A stretch of 64,000 nt of DNA, from NCBI GenBank assembly GCA_934047225.1, contig OW203984.1:5217201-5281200 (forward strand). Direction: 5' to 3'. The stretch's first letter is position 1; each line of letters starts with the position of its first letter. Below, in pieces: positions 12,201-24,200 of this stretch. A program made the translations under genes and the position numbers. Origin of the DNA: Ypsolopha sequella (lineage: Eukaryota > Arthropoda > Insecta > Lepidoptera > Ypsolophidae). The notes beneath the pieces were generated by a model, which was not told the origin of the DNA, made no database searches, and saw only the letters and a program-made list of their open reading frames with translations.

Positions 12201-15200
12201 GCCCGGGGAATTTTTTCAAATTCTTGTCTTTGGATTTGTTTCTGATTGATATTTTCTAGTTTGTAATGCACTCTAATAATATTTAGAGTATTCATAGCGA
12301 TGGATTTCGCAAAATAAACATAATCTATTGTTAATACAGTTAAGTTATATTTTCGTACCTAAGAACAAAGTCTTCGAAGTCAAAGCTCGTTTCAACGATG
12401 GCTGACGACGCCCTCTCTTGTTCTTCTTCATCTAAAATATTTTGTTGATAAATGTGACTTTTGTTTATACTGCCAAATTCATACTGGAGGCTCGGTAAGT
12501 GGTCACTAAGGCTTAATGACCCTTTTCGTGAAAAACGCAAAATAAAACTAAGGCTACCTTTATTAATTTTACTGTCCAGAGCTAGGAGATGCTGAGCTAG
12601 GCTCTTAAATAGAATTGATTCGGAGTTGGTAAATTATTCGTTTTCTGTTAAAAAGGTCATAGAACCTTGGTCCTGGCCACTTACCGAGTCTACAGTATGA
12701 GTTTGGCGTTTTATAATCAAAAGCTAAGGCTACCTTTATTAATTTTATTGTCCAGAGCTAGGAGATGCTATACCGACAAGAGCTAGGCTCTTAAATAATT
12801 AATTATACTAATTGAATTGATTCGGAGTTGGTTGATTTTTCGTTTTCTGTTAAAAAGATCATAGAACCTTGGTCCTGGCCATTTACCGAGTCTACAGTAT
12901 GAATTTGGCTTTTTATAATCAAAAGCCATCTTATGTAAGGTGACATTAATTTATACAGCCACATTCATACTCGAGACTTGGTAAGTGATCAGTATCAAGT
13001 ATAACGCTTATTACTAATTTCATTACACCTCCGGTTTGCGTTTTTAGGGGAAACAAAAAAAAAAATATTTGTGAATTTCATGAAAAGGGTCACCAAACTT
13101 TGATATTGAGCACTTACTGAGTCTTCAGTATGAATTTTGCTATATAAATAAACGCCACCTTATATAAAACGGAAAAATACAACATATGATATAAATTTTT
13201 AGGTTTCCAATTAATAAAGGGTTTGGGTGGAAGTGGAACCATTACAACAAAAATGGCTAGGGTATAAACATACTTCGTCATGAATCTTACCGTCTTCGCT
13301 GTCATCTTCAGAATTATCTTGAGCTTCGGTTACAGCCTCAATTTGCTCTGAAAATAAATAACCTTTTTATTTCTTTGCTAGCTTTTTCCCGCGGTTTCAC
13401 TTACGTGGAAGTAAGTGTCTTTCAAGTACTGACAGTATTCGACTTATTCCCCGTATGTGTTACTAGCTTTTGCCCGCGCTGATTTAGTTTGCACTTTTCC
13501 GGGATAAAAAGTAGCCTATATCACTCTCTGGCCCATAAACTATCTTTATGCAAAAAATCACGTCGATCCGTTGCTGCTTGAAAGAAGGACAAAGCAACAA
13601 ACCAACAAACACACTTTCGCATTTATAATAGGGGATATATATATATATATATATACATATAATATATCTATATATATATATATACAATAATATTTAACTG
13701 AGTCAGGGAGTCTCCGCCTCCCTTTTTTTCCGTGTTATTAACATAGGTCGGGCACGCGCCATAGTTCCTGCCATAATCCTAGATATCCAGTCTACTAGCA
13801 CCTCAACCCAATAGTCTGGTTCCCTTTGTTTTCATTCCTTACAATAGTCCTAAACTGACCAGGGGTTATCCTTCGGTGCACTCCTACAGTGCGTTCAGGG
13901 ATAATTGTCGGTTGGTGTCACATCACATTTGGATTAAATTGTCTAAAGGGCCTCTACGTGTTGGCTTCGGCCCCACGCACGCCTTCGAAAGGTCCGGGAC
14001 TACATAGTCCGGAGATATGATAAATATAGGAATAAAACCAATATCATATAAAATTTCGCAAAAGTATTCGATGAACAAACACGATTTCCTAAATAATTTG
14101 TGAAAGTTGATTTTATTTTTATTTCGGAGAAACTTTTACTTGTCCGCGCGGTACTTTGATCATTTGCTTGGACCTGGTCCTTTAAAAAGGCCGCTTTGGA
14201 TTAATTATATTATGATTCCGTTCTAAGCCGTCTCTTTTGCACGCGTGAAAAAACTCTAGACTCCATCCTACTTTCAAATGATTTTATGATTCACCCAAGT
14301 CGGCCTTTTTAGATCTCCTGGTCCTCTAAAAGGGCCACTTTGGATGAATCATATTATGATTTCTTTCTAATGCCGTCTCTTTTGCACCCGTGAAAAATCT
14401 CTGACTCCATTCTACTTTCAAATGATTTTATGATTCACTCAAGTCGGCCTTTTTAGATCCCCTGGACAACCTATTCCCATCATTCACCCATTACTCGTAC
14501 GTTAGGACGTAATAATCGTCGATGAAACGTGGGTGTGAGTGTGGACTGTGACTTGCATTTCACGGTCCATACTCGGTTCATTTCGTCACGATGTAAATAA
14601 AAAGTATTTTGTGCAACTTTAACACAATGAGACACGAGTTAAGACACAAGTGCTTGTTTACGAAACTCACTTTGTTCGTTTCGTAATAGGTTAGCACGAG
14701 TGTCCCAATGTCTAATTATGTTCAGTTGCACACAATACTTTATCTAGAACCATCAAAACAATTTCCCGAAAAATGAGAAAAAGAACTTTCGTCATGATAT
14801 GTCATGATACCTAAACCCATGGAATTAAGAAATTGATACTTGTCGTTGTTGGTTCTTGATGGAACATTTGAAACATCTTGTCAATAAAACACATTCTTGG
14901 TAACTGTTCCACTTTTATATGTATATTACACTAGCGACCGGTTTCGTTATAAGCTTGTATCGTTTAAACAACATAATTAATTCGGCTGTACTTGCCGATT
15001 TCAAGAAATTGATACTTGTTCCATGGAATTAATATGTAGATGCCTAAGACCAATCAGAAGCGAGAAGAGAAAGAGGGCTTGGCTTAATAAATTAAGATAG
15101 ACCGTCATCGCTTGTGATTGGTTATCTAGCGGTGTTATATGTAATATTATAACATCGACCAAATAATGTAGGTACTTATAAAACAGTTTTTGATGTTTTT

Positions 15201-18200
15201 ATTACTTTTCAATGCATGTGCTCGTAAAGGCTCACTTTTTATGCATGAAAACCGAACAGAAAGTCGATTATTTTGCCCTAGGGCTTTATTGTCATTTTTT
15301 TTTTATTTATTTACAATGGTTGGCTAACCTGCAGCCTTTCCTGTGTACCATAAATGTCTTACTTTTTTTTTCCACTGTTTAACAGCTTTGGATACAGTCC
15401 TTTTGAGCCAATTATAATTTAAAGTTCACAAAATGATATTTGTTTTATTTCCTCACACTGCATTGAAAAACGTAGTATGATACACGGGCGTAAGAGCAAT
15501 AAATTACTCGGTTACGTTTAAAACACTCGCTACGCTCGTGTTTTAAATCGTCCTCGTAATTTATTCCTTTGCGCCCTTGTAGCATAAACTACTATTATTG
15601 TTACGGGAGTAAATGTTATTGTACGGGAGTAGAGAAAATAATTTTTACCAGTAACTTCGACTCCCAAATCAGCATTATAGACAGTTTCCAACATGTCCAG
15701 TTCCTCATCTTCTGGGATACCAGCTACACCGAAAATCCCTTCTGGCCACACCTCCCTACGATCAAAAATTTAATTTATTTATTTATTTATTTATTTATTT
15801 AGGAACACCAACAAGAAATACAATAAACTTACTTAAATGGAATAATCTTAAAATGTATACAGCTATTTGTTTTCTTAATTAAAGGCATCCACATCATGCA
15901 CCAGTTAAGACAATTATGAACAATTCTTATACTAATAGGAGCATTTACTACTCGTATATTCTATAAAATATGAAACTAAAACTAGGTTAATAAATTCGAA
16001 ACAAGCCAAAGCTACATTTTTTATTTTATAAAATTAAATATAATTAATTTTGTAAATAATAATTAAAATATTTTAAGAGATAAGCTTTAAAATTAATTAT
16101 TATAATATAATAGTTTAAATTGAAAATTAATTTAATTTATATTTTTAATAAATTTTATACAAGGAGAATTTGCGAACATCGTCCAAATTCATACTTGAGC
16201 CTTGGTTTTACAAAAATTTTACAAAAATTGTCATCGATTCATGATGCTAATCACTTACCAAGCCTCCAATATGAATATGGACGATGATCAAAAAGTCACC
16301 TTGTATTGCTAAAATAGCAACTTCTTTTACCTGGCAGCCCTGAAAGTTCCAACAGCGTCTTCAAACTTGTGGTCGCGCATACATTTTTGTATTTTCTTCA
16401 TACAGTCCTCTCTGAAACAAGTTTACAAAATGGAAGTCAGAGAATGACACTCGTCTTTATATGACAAACTTGTATCACGCAATAACCTGATACAGTACTC
16501 GGCAGAAAATAATGCACATCGGCTATGTTCAGCTTTGTAGAGGACCGTCTCTGTCAATATTTTTTTTTACCCTAGCATGTGGCTATTGTCTAGAACTTAT
16601 TAAGTAGTGTAACCGCGAGGTTACAGGAATGCAGAGCTGATGGGATTTGAGGATTGACACTGGAGAATTGTGGGTGCACTGACCTGTTTTGGATGTCTGT
16701 GGATGGGCCGACAATGTGCCGCGTGGTGTACTCCTTGTCGGGCTGATGATGACAGGGCTGATCTTGGACAGGGATGAACAGTATGTCTTGGTTCGTGGAG
16801 TAATAAACACAGCACTGGTATGAACACAACACTGGTAGGAACACAGGATACGCGAGATTTCGGCGTGTTGGCGGCGCGAGTGTGTGCACACGTGTGGTTC
16901 GGACGATGTCCCGTGCGGAAGAGAGCGAGCGAACCGCCGGCGCACCAGTCGCTGGCGCTGTCAGGTGGCGCCAGCGCTGCACCGCGAAATTAGTCATGCG
17001 CATGCGCGAACGTCACGCTGGTGGCGTGAACATCCTGGGGGGCCGGGGCTGCGACTCTTCTTGAGCTGAATCCAACGGCAACCTGGCTATCTTGAACACA
17101 GGTCGTCGCAGATTTCCATGGGCTGTGTCCAGATCCACAACTCGGATCACTCCATCCTTGCCAGGTATCGTGCGGAGAATTCTCCCCAACTTCCATTGGA
17201 GCGGAGGCAGGTCATCCTCTTTGATGAGGACCAGTTCACCCACTTGAGGAGGGGAAGAAGGGGAGAGCCATTTGGAGCGGGTTTGCAGGGTATGGAGGTA
17301 GGATCTGGACCAGAGAGTCCAAAAGCGCTGAGAGAGCGCTTGAATGAGTTGAAACCGTTTAAGAGCAGATATGGGCCTGTCGTCAAAAGACTGCTCAGGT
17401 AGAGCGGTGAGCGGACGACCAATAATGAAATGTCCGGCCGTGAGAGGTTCAAAGTCCGTAGGGTCGGATGAAATTGGGCAGAGGGGTCTTGAGTTGAGTA
17501 CAGCCTCAATTCGAGCCAAAAGGGTAGAGAATTCCTCAAAAGTGAGGTGCTGTTCACCTATCACGCGATAAAGTAGTTGCTTGGTGGATTTTACGTTTAT
17601 TTCGTGCAGAGCGCCGAACCGGTTCGGCCGGTTCAGTAACCAAGTTATGTGCTGATTCGCGAGCTTGTGAGTGATTGCATCATTGTTTGACCTGAGGAAG
17701 TTCTGAACTTCAATGAGCTGATTCCTAGCAACTACATAGTTTGTGCCGCAGTCTGAGCGAATGAGAACTAGAGTACCGCGACGTGAGATAAAACGTTGCA
17801 ATGCCGCAAAGAACGCTTCCGTTGTGAGTGCAGAGACTGGTTCCAAATTAACCGCCTTTGTTGCGAGGCAAACGAAAATACAAAAATACGCCTTTATGAG
17901 TTTCGCGTTCCGCAACGTGCTGGATTTAACGAAGAAGTGGCCAGCAAAGTCCGTCGTGACGTGACTAAAAACTGGCTGAGGAGTAACTCTGTCTACTGGA
18001 AGATCAGCCATGAGCGGAGCCTTAGGCTGAGCGCGGCACCGGAAACATCTAATACATTTAAACACGCGGTGTCTAATAATACGATGAGCGGACAGAATCC
18101 AGTACTGCTGGCGTAATATGGCGTGTAATGTGTCAGCTCCAGGGTGGCAGTGTATTTTGTGATAATGGTCTATGATGAGATCTACGAGCGGACTTGAGCT

Positions 18201-21200
18201 GGGTAGAATGAGTGGGTGTTGAGCGTCATACCTAATTGACGCGTGAGAGAGACGACCACCGACTCTCAAGAGGCCGTCCTTTATGAAGGGCGAGAGGCGC
18301 TGGAGCCGAACGGGACAAACTTTATCAGTCTGGATACGATTAATGTCTTCAGCAAACTCATTGTGCTGAACAGAGCGGACCCAGTGCAACAGAGCGTCCC
18401 TGCGTTCATTAGCTGTCAACGGACCAGAGCGCCGTGCATCTGGGCTGTGCCGACAATTGAATATGAACCTTTGAATACAAGCCGTCACTCCGACGAGCTT
18501 GTCAAGTGAGCTGTAGCGAGTGAGCAAGTCCAGATCGATATCTGGGACTGCTATGTGTGCTGGTACCTTTTTGGGCTTAAGGCCTGGGAGAGCATGATGG
18601 CCTAGAGCGGGTGGCATCTTGGGCCAAGTGCAGGTAGGTTCTTTGAGCCAACTGGGCGTCCACCAAAGGTCATGAAGTGAGAGGGACTGGGCAGACATGC
18701 CTCTGCTTGCACAGTCAGCAGGGTTGAGGTTTGTAAACTTTCGAAAGGTCCTATCAATGTAAAATCAAATATCGTGCCGAAGGCTATGGGCTTGCCAGGG
18801 CCGAGCGAAACCTTGGTTCCGTCTAACACTTGACCAAGAACGTCAGATCCTAGTATTAGATCAACCGGAGCTGGTGTGTGATATTCTCGATCAGCAAGAG
18901 GAATCGGTGGGTGACCTGTTAACTGAGCGAGATCTGGAACCTTTTCTAACGGTAGGTACCCAGTTACGTTCTTCAATACATGGGCTGTGGCCGTGATCGT
19001 AGGTGTGTCACGGTGTGTAGGTCGGCATACAATTGTGATTGATGCCTTTGAGTTTTGTGTGTGCTGATTTCCAACTCCTGCGATTTTTAGAGATGTATGT
19101 TTTAATGGTAAATTTAAAATTCTGGCCATGCGCTGAGAACAAAGAGTCAGCATACTTCCACAGTCTAACAGGGCTCGTGCTGAGTGAAATTGACCATGTA
19201 CGTCTGCTATTTTAAGTGAGACGGTTGGCAACAAAATTGGTGTGTTAGTGACGTTCACTACACGTTGTGCGGAGTTACAGGAATTCTCTGTTGGAGTTGA
19301 AGTCATTGACTGAAAATGAGCGGAGTGTGTATGTGATGAGTGTGTGTGTGATGAGTGTGCTGAGTGCTGGTCGTCCTCGCCTTCATAGTGCTCTGTTATT
19401 GTAGGTAGTCATTGTTGCCTACCTACCCGAGACCTACTTGGCGATCGCGATTGAGTGGGCGGGTTGGGACGGGACGTGTGTGCCTGTGTAACATGTGCCG
19501 AATGGTGTTGAGGCTCATGCGCTGAGCGCTGTCTGGGCTGCTCACGTAGAGACGGAGGCAGCAAATGAGCAGATGAGCGTGTCGGAGACATGGCCCCATG
19601 GCGATGCAATGAAGTGTGGTGGTCAGTCCGCCCACACTCCTTGCATGCCCGTGTAGACCTGCACTCGTTCTCATAATGAGGACCCAAACAGCGTCGGCAC
19701 CGGTTGCGTGAGTTCACAAAATCCCACCGACCTTGAACCGGTTGGTTATTAAATTCTGGGCAGGCGATGAGTTTGTGTCCCCTATTCCTGCAGTATGGGC
19801 ATGGCATACCACCAGTAGGGGAAGAAGGTTGAGCCGAATAATTCTGTTGGCGAGTGGGTGATGGGGATGATTGGGCCGAGTAAACTGGCGCTGTCGCAAA
19901 TGCCAAAAATGGTTGACAAATAGGACGGGGGGAGCGATTGTCCTGCCGAGGAGCTATGGGGCGGAACTCTTGATGAGCCTGGTAGGGCTGACGTGGAGTA
20001 CCTCGAGTGGGCTGAACCAGCTGATTGAGCCGAGCGAGCCTTTCTGACGGGCCGAGCCGTGCTGAAGAAGGAGCATCCTGTGACGCAAGGGACGACGACT
20101 CATTCTCCTTGCAGCGTGCGTGCTCTTCCAGAAACTCAATGAGGTTCTTGAGCGTGGGCAGAGTTGCGCGAGATCCGTACTTCCGCTCGAAAAGAGTGTG
20201 GAGCTCGCCTTGTAGTTTTCGCACCACCATGGACACGAAAACATAGTCAGAATCCTTCATGGGCAGATCAAGATTGCGGAGAGCGCTTTGCGCTGAGATA
20301 AGCGGAATTAAGAACGATGTGCGGATATCCGAGCGCATGTGGATGTGCGGAAGGTTCATTATAATGTCCACAAATCGGTCAATGAGTACGCGACGATTGT
20401 CGTAACGCTTGGTGAGAATTTCCATGGCTATGGGATAATTCTCGTTGGTAGGGTAGAGGTGTTTCACCATTTCATGTGCCTCACCCTTTAGGGCACCTAA
20501 CAAATAATGCAGCTTGACAGCATCCGAGACTGTAGCCATCTCACTGATGAGGCTCCTAAAAACGGCAATAAATGAGGGCCATTCTTCAACGTTCGAATGA
20601 AACTCCGGTATGGGTATTTTTGGTAGAACACCAACGGGTGTACCTGAGCTGAGGGGTTGCGTCTTGTCCGGAAGAGCTGATTTTTCTTTTAATTTTTCGA
20701 ATGCCACTAGGATAGCATCATAGTTGCTAAGTGCCGACTGAAAATTTTTTGTGTAGGTTGCCTCAGTTTCGTCGGACAAATCCTCATCGTCAAGGATCTC
20801 ATAATATACGTCCTCTAACTTAGTTTTAACGCTTTGTATGTTTGCGTAACGAGCGGTGAAGTCCGCCACAGAATATGTTTTTCTGTCGCCTGCCTCGACC
20901 GCCGCACCAATCTCCTTTAACAGAACTATCGCCTTTACGGCCTCACGAAACATCGCGGCTTGTGATTTCGAAGGCATCTTAATCTTGTTAAACCAGGTGG
21001 TTGTTTACTAAGATAAAATACGCAACGAGTTTGAGCTGCACTATAAGAGCGGACGTACAACTAAAATAATTGATGAGATAGATGAATAGAGCTGAGATAC
21101 TTGCGCGGATGAAGTAGCAATGACTATGTTCAAACGGAACACGGAACACTTAAATAAACACGACAGAGAAAAAAAAAAAATATATATTTTTTTTTTAAAC

Positions 21201-24200
21201 AACCTGTATATGAGCTGATAAACCAACGTGGAACACCCTATATGTGTACCATAAACAATAAGAGCAGAGATGAGAAGAAAATTTTTTTTTACTATATTTC
21301 TGCTATATGCACCCGGTTAAAAAGCAGGCAATAACACGATAAAACTGTCCGGCAAACTATTACTGCGACACGAGATTACCGCAACACAAAATATCGAAAA
21401 GGGCTGATGAGCTTGTTCACTTTTATGTTATTTGCCTTGAAATCATGTGCCGACAATACGCGTTAGTTCTTGCCTACACGATAGTATATTTACAACAAAA
21501 ACATCAGTCGTCGAAAATTCTATTTATAGAACAAAATACCTACCTACTTCTTTGAGTGCGTAAACAACAACGAATGTATTTACCTGGCCGAAATCAGTTC
21601 TAAATGAGTGGACAATCCAATGATGCAAATCAAGCTTTGGTAATACGTAACGTAATAACGTTATATTATAATGTATACGTATGTACTCAACATACGTAAC
21701 TTATGTATATATGTAACGTATGTAAGTGCACGAAATAAAGCGAATTTATACTCGCACCAAAAAAATATCTCGCAAGATACGAAAACTATCTCTGACAATG
21801 GGCAGATTTACACCTCTCCGCGGGCAAAAATTGGGTAAAAATAGGTAAATTGGGTCGGGTCGGGTCGGGGGGTTTAATAAAGAAATATAGTGGACTGTAA
21901 TAAACAATTGGGCTGAATGGATATAATTATATTATCTGAGCTGAATAATAATAATAAACGGGATGAAAGTGAGTTTATTGTGTGCCGGGGGCAGGGGGGG
22001 CCGGTTCTATACAGATAAATGGAATGTTCTAGGCGGCGCGGGCGCCGGTAATTACCTACCCACAATAGGTATTCGAGACCACAAAATATTTTTTGCCGGA
22101 AAAAAGGGCCGGGGAGGGGGTCAAAATATGTAACCGGGTGAAAATGGACTGTAGTAAATCGACGGGGGCTGGTTGAAACAAAGTTACGGGCCGGCGGGGG
22201 GGAGGCGGGGGGTGGTTCAAAGGCCCGAAGAGCCAAAAACCAAAAATTTTCCGCTCGAAGTGACCAAAATGTAACCGCGAGGTTACAGGAATGCAGAGCT
22301 GATGGGATTTGAGGATTGACACTGGAGAATTGTGGGTGCACTGACCTGTTTTGGATGTCTGTGGATGGGCCGACAATGTGCCGCGTGGTGTACTCCTTGT
22401 CGGGCTGATGATGACAGGGCTGATCTTGGACAGGGATGAACAGTATGTCTTGGTTCGTGGAGTAATAAACACAGCACTGGTATGAACACAACACTGGTAG
22501 GAACACAGGATACGCGAGATTTCGGCGTGTTGGCGGCGCGAGTGTGTGCACACGTGTGGTTCGGACGATGTCCCGTGCGGAAGAGAGCGAGCGAACCGCC
22601 GGCGCACCAGTCGCTGGCGCTGTCAGGTGGCGCCAGCGCTGCGCCGCGAAATTAGTCATGCGCATGCGCGAACGTCACGCTGGTGGCGTGAACAAGTAGA
22701 CTATACATTTTTTTTAAATTTTAAAATATAAAGGAATGGGGGGCTATGAAATTTGCATTTTTAGACCATTTTGTTACGGGATCTATCTCAAAGGCCAAAG
22801 CAGTTAGGAATATGAAATTTCTGTATATTATGTACCATATGCTGTATTTAAACAACAAATACTAAAAACACCGATTTATAATGTAGTCTTAGGGTTACGT
22901 CCCCGAATACTCAACCAACTTTATTTTGCAGTTTTCATGTCTGACAGAATTAGAGCATTACCTAAAAGTAAATTAATATCTAGTTTTGGTCATACATATG
23001 TACGGAACCATAAAAGAGCAAGGCCCAACTCACACTTGGCTGGTTTTTTATGGTTTTCTAGGTTTGTTTGTGTTAATATTAATATACTTTATCTGTGTTG
23101 TAACCACAGAACTATTAATAAGGAATAGAAATGCCATGAAAGCCGGGACTGCGACGCGCCGATTTGATCAATACGTCAAGACATAACCCGTGGGCCTCTC
23201 ATTTCTCAACCGAATGCTTTAGAACAAACATATTGTAAAAATGGTGTATTGCAGCGTGGCATATCCAAAGGAATTTCATGTTACTCGTAAGTAATTTAAA
23301 CATGTATGTATTTACTGTGATATTTACAGAATAAACCTTGCGGTAAAAAAAAATCAACCTTACCATGAAATATTTAGCGTTGTAGCGAGTAGCGTTGAAA
23401 TTACACAATATTTTGTCCATTGCAGGTTATAAAGATGGTCACACACTGAGTTAGAATATTAACGCCGCAATGTATATTTTTTCAAACATTATCAACACTG
23501 ACCTGTGTCATAGTACGGCCGCTGGTCATGGCTTTTAACACACATGTGTAATAGCTTGGCACAGTGCCATGACGTGTTTGGTATTTTACATCTAAGCTTC
23601 ATAGGAATAAGTTGTTATTTTGGCTGTATGAAGACGGGTGAATCTATGTGTGCGCCGCGTATGTTTACTAACTAGGTAATACTACGTTATTCCGAAAAGT
23701 GGCGACAGCGGTGCTGGTATAAATTTGTGTCACGCCATCCCCGTGGTTGTAACCGTTTGTTAACCCGAGTAAATAAATCTCAACTTAAGTATTGATATAC
23801 GGACAGACAGACAGATACACGGACAATAAAGCGACCCTATTAAGGTTAAACGTCAGTCGCTTTTCACAAAGTGCATTAATTAACTTTGTATTTCTTGTTT
23901 ATAAACTAAAATGTTGAAAAACATTTTGGTATGTGGCAGTTAACACCAAATAGTTCGGTATTAATCAGGTTTACAAAGCATGAGTTTGAAATTGAATGCA
24001 CAATTAGTCATGGTCTATTTGAAACAAAGTTAAAACAGCATCTTAAGTTGGTTTGGGTCAGATCATGACTAACTGTGCATTTAATTTCAAACTCATGCTT
24101 TATAAACTTCACCAATATGTTAACTGCCACATAATAAAATATTTTTCAAATTTAACTTCTAAACAAGAAATACAAAGTTAAGTTATGCACTTTCTGCTAA

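Larger units (their letters stand above)
16608..22694 (-). mobile_element. BEL/Pao LTR retrotransposon, internally deleted (RT/RNase H absent)
   Basis: The element spans 6.1 kb in timeout intron 9, in the same orientation as the gene. It is bounded by two 425-base LTRs (TG...CA) and a perfect 5-base duplication AGTAG at 16603-16607 and 22695-22699, the size typical of BEL elements. On the minus strand the order is LTR, leader, gag, protease, integrase, LTR. A block of about 2 kb that should code for reverse transcriptase and RNase H between protease and integrase is missing, and no YxDD motif occurs in the interior. I saw one LTR difference (CA versus CG at 16981 and 22643), so insertion is recent. 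The copy cannot move alone; a helper would be needed. Confidence 0.92.

Noticed and set aside
16583..17003. Several open frames over the BEL LTRs (both strands, also 21874-22665)
   Set aside because: They are repeated in both LTRs, overlap each other in different frames and carry no recognisable domain. They reflect the GC-rich LTR rather than genes.
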